Assembly: GCF_004323185.1 (NCBI RefSeq)
Contig: NZ_NAPS01000001.1
Span: 1,206,788 to 1,262,263 of the forward strand
Origin: Westiellopsis prolifica IICB1
Lineage (GTDB): Bacteria > Cyanobacteriota > Cyanobacteriia > Cyanobacteriales > Nostocaceae
Direction of reading: 5' to 3'
DNA: 55,476 nucleotides
In this document: in pieces, positions 42,598 through 50,469 of the stretch
Layout of the letters: each line of letters begins with the position of its first letter
Numbering within the stretch: position 1 is the stretch's first letter
Notes under the pieces: generated by a model
What the model was told of the DNA's origin: nothing
Database searches by the model: none
Seen by the model: the letters and a program-made list of their open reading frames with translations, nothing else
Made by a program: the position numbers and the translations under genes

Positions 42598-45500
42598 ATG
42601 ACTCATCACTCTCCCTTGACTATTTTGCTCATTGATGATTGCGTCGATGATCGCAGAGCATGTTGTCGCTTTTTGAAACGCGACAGCCTATATACCTATC
42701 GCATTGTAGAGTTTGAGACGGGAACCCAGGGAATAAAATGGTGTCAGCAAGAAATACCAGATGTGATTTTACTGGATTTTTTGTTACCGGATGGCGATGG
42801 GCTAGAGTTCCTTCAGCAAATTCGTAAATTACTGAAAAATACTCAATGTGCTGTCATAATGTTGACAGGACAAGGTGATGAGATGACCGCTGTCAAAGCA
42901 ATGAAAAGCGATGCTCAGGATTATCTCCTCAAAGACGACCTCACGGCTCAAATTCTGCAACGTGCAATTCATCATGCAGTTGAACAAATGCATCTGACCC
43001 GACAGCTAGAAAAGAGTCGAGAACAACAACAACTGATTGGTGCGATCGCTTTAAGAATTCGTCAGACACTGAAGCTAGAAGTGATTCTGCGTACAACCGC
43101 CACAGAAGTACGCCACTTTCTCAAGGCTGACCGGGTTATAGTGTATAAATTTAACCCAGACATGAGTGGTACTATTGTTGCAGAGTCAGTTCTTCCCGGT
43201 TGGACAGTTGCTCTGGGGATGGAAATTGCAGATACCTGCTTTCAACAGGGAGGTGGAACCGACTATCTGCAAGGAAAAAAACGGGCAATCAACGATATTT
43301 ACCAAGCAAACTTAACTGAGTGCCATTTACAGTTGCTTGAAAAATTTCAAGTCAAAGCTAATTTAGTAGTGCCTATTTTGGTTACAGATCAATTATGGGG
43401 ATTTTTAATTGTCCATCAATGTTCAGCATCTCGTCAGTGGCAATCTGTGGAATTGGAGTTGTTAGATCAACTGGGGGTGCAAATAGCGATCGCAATTCAG
43501 CAGGCTAGTGCCTATGAGCAGCTAGAGATAGAACTAGCAGAACGCAAGCAAGCAGAGGAAAAGCTACGGCAAGCACAGAAGTTACAAATTGAACTACAAC
43601 TACTTGAAGATATCCTGGAAACAGCACACGCCGGTTACTGGAACTGGAACATCCCAGACAATCAAGTATACTTAAGCCCAACCTTTAAGCAGATGTTTGG
43701 CTATGAGAATCACGAGTTGCCTAATACACCAGAGACTTGGCACACTCTAATTTTTAGGGAAGATTTACCTGGGGTTTTCAAAAGCTTTGAGCAACACATC
43801 CAAAGTCGTGGTCAAATAGCCTGTTACAACGAGGTGAGATATCGGCACAAGAATGGTTCTACAGTTTGGGTCATCTGTTCACGTCGCGTCATTAAATGGG
43901 ATCAAAATGGCAATCCACTCCGTATGATTGGTTGTCATATTGACATTACAAAACTTAAGCAAACTGAACAAGAATTAATCCAAAATAGAGACTTGCTGGA
44001 GGCAATTTTCAACGAATCTGCCGATGCTCTGTTTTTAGTCGATTCCCAAACCCTGCTTACTCTTGATTGTAATCGGCGAGCAGTAGAAATGTTTGGTGTG
44101 GCTGACAAAGCAGAACTAATCGGTATTGAAGGACATACACTCCAGCGCTATCAATTTTCTCCCGATGAGATGGCTGCTATTGTCGCAGAACTTCATTTGA
44201 AAGGGGTTTGGAGCCGAGAAATAGAATATGTGACTCGGCAAGGTAACCTCTTTTGGGGCAACATTGCAGCCACGCCAATTACTGTAGCCGGACGTACCTT
44301 GAATTTAGTGCGCGTCAGTGATACTACTGTTCGCAGACAAGCTGAGGAGCAACTAAAGCAGACAAATGAACAGCTTGCCAACATCAACGCCGAACTTGCT
44401 CGTGCGACTCGCCTCAAAGATGAATTTTTAGCAAACATGAGCCACGAACTACGAACACCTCTGAATGCGATTCTGGGCATGTCTGAAGGTTTTTTAGAAG
44501 GTGTGTTTGGTTCGAGCAATGAACGACAGACTAAAGCGATCGCTACAATCGAACGCAGTGGTAAACATTTGCTAGAACTAATTAACGACATTCTAGATTT
44601 GTCTAAAATCGAGTCTGGCAAACTGGAACTACAATTGAGTGAAGTTTCAGTAAAAACTTTGTGTAATAGCAGTCTCGCCTTTATCAAACAGATGGCGTTG
44701 AAAAAGAATATCCGTACTAGCACAAGTATTTCTCAAAACATCGGCACTATTCAGGTGGACGAACGCCGTCTGCGTCAGGTACTGATCAATTTACTCAGCA
44801 ATGCCATCAAATTTACACCGGAAAAGGGATCTGTAAAGCTAGAAGTTTGGGTGGAAGAAGTGGGGGGGATCGGGGATCGGGGATTCTCCAGAGGAGACGC
44901 TTCGCGTAGACGCGTCAGCGGCTTCTCACAGAGTACGGGGATTGGGGATTCTCCAGAGGAGACGCTTCGCGTAGACGCGTCAGCGGCTTCTCATAGAGTA
45001 CGGGGATCGGGGGGACAGGGGGGAGATTATGTTTCTGGGTCTGTTTCGTCGTCCCCTCATCTCTGCTTTAGTGTCACAGATACTGGTATCGGAATTGCTC
45101 CTGAAGATATTGGTAAGCTGTTTCAGCCCTTTATCCAGCTTGACAGCAGCTTCAATCGCCAGTATAATGGCACGGGTTTAGGGCTGGCACTGGTAAAGCG
45201 AATTGCCAAACTGCATGGAGGAACAGTATTAGTTAGTAGTAAAGTTGGGCAAGGGAGTTGTTTCACCGTCCGTATTCCCTACTCTACAAGCAATCATGTT
45301 TCAATTTGCTTACCTGGCAAAAATGCTCAAGTTTTGAGCAGCGAAGATTCAGTTTCTGCTACAGACCAGATTAGTCCCTATTTCAAGGAGATGGGAATGC
45401 AAGTCGTCCTCGATCCACGAGGCGAACCTCCTTTAATATTACTAGCAGAAGACAATCAGGCAAACATTGATACAATGTCTGGCTATCTGGAGAGTCGAGG

Positions 45501-45792
45501 ATATCGTTTGATGCTGGCGAACAATGGGCAACAAGCTATAGAGCTTTCCCTCGCTCATCGCCCTGATTTAATTGTGATGGACATTCAAATGCCGATCATG
45601 GATGGACTGGAAGCAATGCGTCACATCCGTGGCGATCAACAATTGATGCATATTCCAATTATTGTCCTAACAGCGCTAGCCATGCCAGGCGATCGCGAAA
45701 CTTGTTTAGCTGCTGGAGCCAAAGAATATTTCACCAAACCTGTAAAACTTAAAGAACTTGCAACAAAAATTCAACAAATTTTAGAGAAATAA
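42598..45792 (+). CDS. hybrid sensor kinase REC-GAF-PAS-PAS-HisKA-HATPase-REC
   Basis: 1064 aa, no membrane helices. Receiver 1 (about 6-122, ILLDFLLPDGDG), GAF (about 150-305), PAS (about 330-460), PAS (about 465-580), HisKA with H-box NMSHELRTPLNAI (about 617-680), HATPase (about 725-900; NLLSNAIKFTP, DTGIGI, GTGLGLAL) and a C-terminal receiver (about 942-1062; LIVMDIQMPIMDG, KPVKLKE). All catalytic motifs are intact. Within the ATPase domain, between the N-box and DTGIGI, about 60 extra residues (roughly 753-815) come from two copies of a 62-bp DNA repeat read in two frames. The next gene, another REC-kinase, begins 12 bp after the stop; they form one operon. Confidence 0.92.
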   Translation: MTHHSPLTILLIDDCVDDRRACCRFLKRDSLYTYRIVEFETGTQGIKWCQQEIPDVILLDFLLPDGDGLEFLQQIRKLLKNTQCAVIMLTGQGDEMTAVKAMKSDAQDYLLKDDLTAQILQRAIHHAVEQMHLTRQLEKSREQQQLIGAIALRIRQTLKLEVILRTTATEVRHFLKADRVIVYKFNPDMSGTIVAESVLPGWTVALGMEIADTCFQQGGGTDYLQGKKRAINDIYQANLTECHLQLLEKFQVKANLVVPILVTDQLWGFLIVHQCSASRQWQSVELELLDQLGVQIAIAIQQASAYEQLEIELAERKQAEEKLRQAQKLQIELQLLEDILETAHAGYWNWNIPDNQVYLSPTFKQMFGYENHELPNTPETWHTLIFREDLPGVFKSFEQHIQSRGQIACYNEVRYRHKNGSTVWVICSRRVIKWDQNGNPLRMIGCHIDITKLKQTEQELIQNRDLLEAIFNESADALFLVDSQTLLTLDCNRRAVEMFGVADKAELIGIEGHTLQRYQFSPDEMAAIVAELHLKGVWSREIEYVTRQGNLFWGNIAATPITVAGRTLNLVRVSDTTVRRQAEEQLKQTNEQLANINAELARATRLKDEFLANMSHELRTPLNAILGMSEGFLEGVFGSSNERQTKAIATIERSGKHLLELINDILDLSKIESGKLELQLSEVSVKTLCNSSLAFIKQMALKKNIRTSTSISQNIGTIQVDERRLRQVLINLLSNAIKFTPEKGSVKLEVWVEEVGGIGDRGFSRGDASRRRVSGFSQSTGIGDSPEETLRVDASAASHRVRGSGGQGGDYVSGSVSSSPHLCFSVTDTGIGIAPEDIGKLFQPFIQLDSSFNRQYNGTGLGLALVKRIAKLHGGTVLVSSKVGQGSCFTVRIPYSTSNHVSICLPGKNAQVLSSEDSVSATDQISPYFKEMGMQVVLDPRGEPPLILLAEDNQANIDTMSGYLESRGYRLMLANNGQQAIELSLAHRPDLIVMDIQMPIMDGLEAMRHIRGDQQLMHIPIIVLTALAMPGDRETCLAAGAKEYFTKPVKLKELATKIQQILEK
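44879..45005 (+). repeat. two 62-bp dispersed repeats inside a kinase gene
   Basis: Copies at 44879-44940 and 44944-45005, 65 bp apart and almost identical (CACAGAG versus CATAGAG near the ends). The spacing is not a multiple of three, so the copies are read in different frames: copy 1 gives GFSRGDASRRRVSGFSQ, copy 2 gives GDSPEETLRVDASAASHR. Neither contains a stop in its frame. A third copy, inverted and intergenic, is at 16888-16949. GGGGATCGGG repeats flank the pair. Confidence 0.95.
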
Positions 45793-45804
45793 CGAAGATT
45801 TTTG

Positions 45805-46878
45805 ATGGACACTCAACCCTCTGTTTTAGTAATTGATGATGAACCGGATAATTTTGATGTTATAGAAACATTGCTGGATGGTGAAAACTATCAACTACAC
45901 TACGCCCCTAGCGGTAAAGGCGCCCTTGATCGCCTCCATAGTTTTCAGCCTGATGTCATTTTACTAGATGTGATGATGCCCGATTTAGATGGGATAGAAG
46001 TTTGTCGGCGCATCAAAGCTGATCCACAATGGCAAACAGTTCCAATTATTATGGTAACGGCATTAACTGCTAAAGAAGATCTCGCTCAATGTTTAGCTAT
46101 GGGTGCAGACGACTTTATTAGTAAACCCGTCAACGGTGTAGAGTTACGAGCCAGAGTTCATTCCATGTTGCGGATTAAGCAGCAGTACGATAGCCTGCAA
46201 GATTTGCTCAAACTGCGAGAAGACATGGTTAATATGATTGTCCATGACTTGCGAAATCCCCTTGCGAGTATTGTCCTATCAACTGAAATTCTCCGGCTTC
46301 CTGGTATATCACCCGAAAAGCAACAACAAAAGGTCGAGGAAATTGTCAGCGCTGGACAACAACTACAATCACTGATTAATAGCTTACTGCTCATGGCAAA
46401 GTTAGAATCTGGTAAAATATCTCTCAACTACACAGAACTAGACCTGAGCGCGCTTTGTATTTCCGCTGTTGCAGATATTGAAGCGATCGCTGCTCAAAAA
46501 AATCTCACCCTTGTCAGTGAACTACCCAAACCTGGTGGAGTTGTGAAAGTAGATGCAGCAATCTTTCGGCGAGTCCTGGATAATTTGCTTTCTAATGCGA
46601 TTAAGTTCTCCCCGTCAAACTCTCAAGTAATTTTACGGGCTGAGTATTTGGAACCAGGTGCGAAAGTGCAAGTTGTTGATTCAGGTCCCGGAGTCAGTAA
46701 AGACTTACAACAACGAATTTTTGAGAAATATGAGATTGGAACTCTGCTTCCAGAAGTTTCGCAAATTGGTCTAGGATTAGCTTTCTGCAAAATGGCGATT
46801 GAAGCACATCACGGTATTATCAAAGTCGAAGATCATCATCCACAGGGTAGTGTCTTTACAGTATTGCTTAAACATTAG
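45805..46878 (+). CDS. REC-histidine kinase (hybrid)
   Basis: 357 aa. The N-terminal receiver (about residues 5-122) has IDDEPDN, phospho-acceptor in VILLDVMMPDLDG and Lys in FISKPVNG. HisKA (about 138-205) has the H-box NMIVHDLRNPLASIV. HATPase (about 250-355) has NLLSNAIKFSP and DSGPGV, and a slightly shortened G2 box QIGLGLAF. It is coupled closely to the hybrid kinase upstream (12 bp from stop to ATG), making a two-protein kinase pair with three receivers. The ATG at 45805 is used; a TTG one codon earlier is also possible. Confidence 0.9.
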   Translation: MDTQPSVLVIDDEPDNFDVIETLLDGENYQLHYAPSGKGALDRLHSFQPDVILLDVMMPDLDGIEVCRRIKADPQWQTVPIIMVTALTAKEDLAQCLAMGADDFISKPVNGVELRARVHSMLRIKQQYDSLQDLLKLREDMVNMIVHDLRNPLASIVLSTEILRLPGISPEKQQQKVEEIVSAGQQLQSLINSLLLMAKLESGKISLNYTELDLSALCISAVADIEAIAAQKNLTLVSELPKPGGVVKVDAAIFRRVLDNLLSNAIKFSPSNSQVILRAEYLEPGAKVQVVDSGPGVSKDLQQRIFEKYEIGTLLPEVSQIGLGLAFCKMAIEAHHGIIKVEDHHPQGSVFTVLLKH

Positions 46879-46904
46879 TGGTCTACCACATAAGTTCGGA
46901 TTAT

Positions 46905-47086
46905 AGATCCCCGACTTCTTTAAGGATGCAGCTGGCGAATAGGGGGTCAAACCCCTCGTGCGCCCACAAATTGGTTGTAGAGACGCGCCATGGCGCGTCT
47001 CTACATCTGGTGGAATGACGAAAAATCGTCGGTGAGGGGTGTCACCCCTGATTCGCCAGCTGTATCCTTTAAGAAGTCGGGGATCT
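46905..47086. mobile_element. large palindromic miniature element with hairpin insert
   Basis: Arms AGATCCCCGACTTCTT, AGGAT and CAGCTGGCGAAT at 46905-46935 pair with ATTCGCCAGCTG, ATCCT and AAGAAGTCGGGGATCT at 47050-47086. The centre holds a copy of the GTAGAGACGCGCCA / TGGCGCGTCTCTAC hairpin (about 46977-47005). It lies just after the kinase pair and could end their transcript. No coding sequence. Confidence 0.8.
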
Positions 47087-47171
47087 CGCAGAATTTTGTA
47101 GTCAGTTTATCTTCTGGTTTTTTAAGCCTCTGTTAGCCTTCGGATATAAACCGGATAGAGGAAAATCGATA

Positions 47172-47648
47172 TTGCCAGTGCAAAAACGTAATCTAATCTA
47201 TCTATTATTGACGCTGCTCTTTGTGGGTATTGTTGGCTTTTCTTATGTTTCACAGCGATCGCCTATAATCAGTTGTCAGCAATCAGAATTTATTTCCACA
47301 TCAACAAGTAATAAATTTTACATCCATCCCGAAAAAATCGTTGTTGAGCCTTGGCGCGGTCGGCATCATGTGTATGCTATCTTCATGATTCCCAGTGAAC
47401 ACATCAACGATCATTTTCTGAAAGTGACAATAGAAGGAATGGATAGCATCTGCGGAGTGATGACATATCTCGGTCAAAACTCCACAGATGGCATTAATGC
47501 CAAACCAGGATATTATCTGAGCAAGGGATGGTTGCAAACTCGCATGGCTTTGTGGCTAATTTTTCAAGGCAAGTATAAACAGTTAAAACACTCAGGCAAT
47601 TGGATACTGGGATACAGAAAAAAGCAATATCAGGCTGATTTAATTTAA
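47172..47648 (+). CDS. hypothetical membrane-anchored protein
   Basis: 158 aa. Residues 7-24 (LIYLLLTLLFVGIVGFSYV) form an N-terminal signal anchor; the rest looks soluble and extracytoplasmic, with two cysteines (Cys35, Cys93) that may pair. I do not recognise a family. The start is TTG 47172 or GTG 47178; AGAGG lies about 11-17 bases upstream, and no ATG is available. It converges with the flavodoxin-like gene 13 bp away. Confidence 0.6.
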   Translation: MPVQKRNLIYLLLTLLFVGIVGFSYVSQRSPIISCQQSEFISTSTSNKFYIHPEKIVVEPWRGRHHVYAIFMIPSEHINDHFLKVTIEGMDSICGVMTYLGQNSTDGINAKPGYYLSKGWLQTRMALWLIFQGKYKQLKHSGNWILGYRKKQYQADLI

Positions 47649-47661
47649 CAGGAGCAACAAA

Positions 47662-48273
47662 CTAAGCTAAAGCAGCTATTGGTTGATGGCTCCAACGATG
47701 TGCAGCTTCAGCAATACGTTTTCCATAGTTCTCAGCAGTGATGCGATCGCCTGAATCTAAAACAGCTTCTCCCCCACTTAAATCCATTGGGCTTTGTCCC
47801 ATCACTCCTAAAAAGGAACCCAATCTATTCACGCCGTCGGTTTTACCTTGATAACTACTCGGTAACTCTCCTACACCAACCCAAATCATACTATGTTGCG
47901 CTGCATTAATAGATAAATAAATTAGTGTTCCTTGTTTATCTCCACTTAGAGAACTCGAATGAGTAAAACCACCTGCGATTTTATCTTTCCATTGTTGGGT
48001 AAACCAAGCAGTACTAGCAGCATCTAGGAAAGCTTTGAACTGAGCCGCAACCCCACCCATATAAGTAGGAGTTCCAAACACAATCGCATCCGCTTGACTA
48101 AGCTTGTTTAAGATTTCATGATCTTGCCAACGCCCATTAACGATTTGCTCACCTGTAATTCTGAGTAATTCAGCTTTGGTTCCTGCAACCTGATTTGCTC
48201 CTGCTGCTACAGCTTCCGCCATGAGATGGGTGTGACCAGAGCCAGAAAAATATACAACTGCAACTGTCGTCAT
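47662..48273 (-). CDS. flavodoxin-fold NAD(P)H:quinone oxidoreductase (WrbA-like)
   Basis: 203-aa FMN-binding protein. The phosphate loop is VVYFSGSGHTHLMAEAVAAG (about residues 6-25), followed by ADAIVFGTPTYMGGVAAQFKAFLD (about 61-84), which matches the GTPTYxGG isoalloxazine motif of WrbA-like proteins, and GGFTHSSSLSGDKQGTL (about 101-117). It probably performs two-electron quinone reduction in the cytoplasm. It stands alone, with a palindromic element upstream. Confidence 0.85.
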   Translation of the reverse strand: MTTVAVVYFSGSGHTHLMAEAVAAGANQVAGTKAELLRITGEQIVNGRWQDHEILNKLSQADAIVFGTPTYMGGVAAQFKAFLDAASTAWFTQQWKDKIAGGFTHSSSLSGDKQGTLIYLSINAAQHSMIWVGVGELPSSYQGKTDGVNRLGSFLGVMGQSPMDLSGGEAVLDSGDRITAENYGKRIAEAAHRWSHQPIAALA

Positions 48274-48385
48274 GTTTACCTCAATTAGTAGCGATATTTA
48301 CCTTATAAGTTAGATACTAAAAGTAAGTACTAAGAAAAGTAAAGTAGGCACTTTTTGGTAACTACCCATCTATTTAGCCCAACAT

Positions 48386-48505
48386 CCCGCCCTCAAATAA
48401 ATAGCTGGCTCATAGCACAAACCCACTTAAAGTGGGTTAAAGGGTTTATTCAATTAGTCTACTTTTAGTAGACTTAAGTTATGAGCCAGCTATTTATTTG
48501 CGGGC
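48386..48505. repeat. 120-bp palindromic multi-hairpin element
   Basis: Outer arms AAATAAATAGCTGGCTCATA / TATGAGCCAGCTATTTATTT with CCCGC / GCGGG ends. Inner hairpins are ACCCACTTAAAGTGGGT and AGTCTACTTTTAGTAGACT. A decayed relative is at 24004-24074. It lies between the flavodoxin and transaldolase genes, both on the minus strand. Confidence 0.85.
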
Positions 48506-48512
48506 GATGCAA

Positions 48513-49148
48513 TTAGTGAAGTCCTATTCCATTTTGAGCAAACTCTTCTACTGTTTTGTGTGATAACTCATGAGTTGCCATTGCTTGCAACATTGCCAAT
48601 GGTAAAGTCAGATGGTGCGCCCCAGCTTGTAAAGATGCTGCTGCTTCTTGGGGTGATTTGATGCTAGCAGCTAAAATCTCAACGTTACTATCACCAAGGA
48701 TACTTGCCATATCTCGGACTAAAGCAATACCATCACCCAACAAACGAGTCGCACGGTTGACGTAAGCGATCGCAATTTTTGCACCGGCTTCTTTTGCTAC
48801 TGCTGCTTGGGAAGCACTGTAAATTGCTGTAACTGAACAAGTAATCTGGGGTGATAATTGGGCTACTACCTCAAATCCTAATGGTGTGGCTGGTATTTTC
48901 AGTATTGTTTGTTCACCAATAATCTCAAAAGCCTTTTTTCCCTCTTGCACCATTCCATCCAAAGTAGAGGTTGTTAATTGATAGTAAAGTGGCCCGTTTG
49001 TCAAGGTAACTAATTTTTTCAGCGTTTCTTCTGGTGGGGTATCACATTGAGCTAAAAGTGTGGGATTTGTGGTGATCCCCTTCACCCAACCCATGTGTTT
49101 AGCAATTTCCGCTTCTGATGCGATCGCCGAGTCTAAATATAGTGCCAT
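48513..49148 (-). CDS. transaldolase / fructose-6-phosphate aldolase-like protein
   Basis: 211-aa TIM-barrel aldolase of the small transaldolase (MipB/TalC/FSA) group. The N-terminus ALYLDSAIASEAEIAKHMGWVKGITTNPTLL gives the phosphate-site TTNP motif. The Schiff-base lysine is in ILKIPATPLGF (about Lys84), and later motifs CSVTAIYSASQAAVAKEAGA and AASIKSP fit the family. It transfers or cleaves a dihydroxyacetone unit in central sugar metabolism. The MBL-fold gene ends 3 bp before its start, so the two form an operon. Confidence 0.88.
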   Translation of the reverse strand: MALYLDSAIASEAEIAKHMGWVKGITTNPTLLAQCDTPPEETLKKLVTLTNGPLYYQLTTSTLDGMVQEGKKAFEIIGEQTILKIPATPLGFEVVAQLSPQITCSVTAIYSASQAAVAKEAGAKIAIAYVNRATRLLGDGIALVRDMASILGDSNVEILAASIKSPQEAAASLQAGAHHLTLPLAMLQAMATHELSHKTVEEFAQNGIGLH

Positions 49149-49151
49149 ACA

Positions 49152-49931
49152 TTATACACCTGCGCCCTTTTTCTGTAATTGCAATTCAATGCGATCGCCT
49201 GACTTAGGTTCTATCACCTGGGTAGAAAGATTATTTTTCGCCAATAACGCCCGAAATTCCTCAATACTTCCCTTGGTTTGCAAGAAATTTGCCAAAAATC
49301 CCACAAACGTGACATCACCTCCTGCTGCTGTGGGTAGCATAACTTGAGGTTGCAACCATTGAGCTAATTCAAGAGCATTTTTTCCACCCCTGATAAATGA
49401 TCCAAATATGGGCAAAGTCAAGTCAACAAGTGGAGTAATGACAACATCAATAGGAGCTGCTGCTTGTAGCGACGGAGAATGATATCCGTGTGGTTCGTAG
49501 TAAATACTCAAGTTGCTTGGCAACTCTTTGAGGATGTAACCATTTTCTACCAAAGTGGGGCCGATGGGTGAACCAGGAACTGCCTTGATTTCTACACTTG
49601 CATCTAAAGTAAAGGTTTCACCATGAGCAAGTACCGTTATTTGGGTGTAACCTAGCTGCTGTACAACTTTAGCAGCATTAGGAGAAGCTACCACGGGAAT
49701 ATTGTGATTAAGTTGTTTGAGTGTTGGTGTATGAGCATGATCTTCTAGCCCCTGAGACAGCAAGATCAAGTCAATATTTTCTGGAATAGGACGATCTTGA
49801 ATTCGATAACCTTTAAAAAACCAATCTTGATTGCCAAAACTCAACTTATCTACTAGCCAAGGATCAATGAGTATCCGTTTGTCTGCAATTTCAACTAGCC
49901 AACTGTTGCTGTCTAAATATGTTAATAGCAT
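49152..49931 (-). CDS. MBL-fold protein with degenerate metal motif
   Basis: 259-aa protein of the metallo-beta-lactamase fold, resembling the UPF0173/YcjY-like soluble group. The fold starts with MLLTYLDSNSWLVEIADKRILIDPWLV. The zinc motif H-x-H-x-D-H is replaced by SQGLEDH (in LLSQGLEDHAHT), so the first two His are lost while Asp-His remains. Later ligands EPHGYHSP (about residues 145-152) and a C-terminal LPTAAGGDVTF are altered too. Either a different metal geometry or a non-enzymatic role is likely. It is the first gene of a two-gene operon with the transaldolase-like gene. Confidence 0.8.
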   Translation of the reverse strand: MLLTYLDSNSWLVEIADKRILIDPWLVDKLSFGNQDWFFKGYRIQDRPIPENIDLILLSQGLEDHAHTPTLKQLNHNIPVVASPNAAKVVQQLGYTQITVLAHGETFTLDASVEIKAVPGSPIGPTLVENGYILKELPSNLSIYYEPHGYHSPSLQAAAPIDVVITPLVDLTLPIFGSFIRGGKNALELAQWLQPQVMLPTAAGGDVTFVGFLANFLQTKGSIEEFRALLAKNNLSTQVIEPKSGDRIELQLQKKGAGV

Positions 49932-49974
49932 GGTAACTACGTGACTATAATTAAGTAATAGCTATATTTATTCT

Positions 49975-50110
49975 GAACTACCCCATGCATGAATGCAGGG
50001 GATTCCAACTCACTGGGCGAGTGTTAGGTTCCGACTCCTCACGAGCTATTGGCTTAATTGACAAAATTAACCCACTCTGGACTTGTATCAAATGGGGTTT
50101 TGGCGAACAT
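49975..50110 (-). mobile_element. possible 3' remnant of an IS200/IS605-type element
   Basis: On the minus strand a short open stretch ends in TAA near 50055. It is followed by GAGGAGTCGGAACCTAACAC, GGAATCCCC and a CCCCTGCATTCATGCATGGGG stem (ending about 49982). A GAATCCCC next to a terminal hairpin is the usual layout of TnpB-type right ends in cyanobacteria. No tnpA or intact tnpB is present. The rest of the gap up to 50469 is AT-rich with no further feature recognised. Confidence 0.3.
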
Positions 50111-50469
50111 AAGCCAGTAAAAGCGAGAAAATTTACTTAAATATATAAATTTTTGGTTTTCCTACTTAATTTTTGCCGCGATCTATAATACTATTCAAAA
50201 AGTACCAGGGTAGTACTACTTTGAAAATAAAGCTACCAAAATTCAAAAAAGCTTTTAAAAGATTTTCTGTGTCTGTGTATTTAGTTACACTGCAACCGAA
50301 TCGTTTTCAGTAATTATCTGGTGAATATATTGCATATGAAACTTAGTATTGCAATGGTATTTCAGTGAGATTGAAAAACTTCTTGATTATTCAGCACTAA
50401 ATATTTGCAAACTGCTGTTTGCACAATTCGACGGTATCTGAAAAACTTGAATTTCTACCGAGTAAATGT

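Noticed and set aside
43900-45800. Possible frameshift in the hybrid kinase caused by the repeat insertion
   Set aside because: The G-boxes and the C-terminal receiver downstream are in frame and intact, so the inserts preserve the frame overall.
49975-50110. Intact IS200/IS605 insertion sequence
   Set aside because: Only a right-end-like hairpin and a short open stretch remain; no tnpA or full tnpB. Kept as a low-confidence remnant only.
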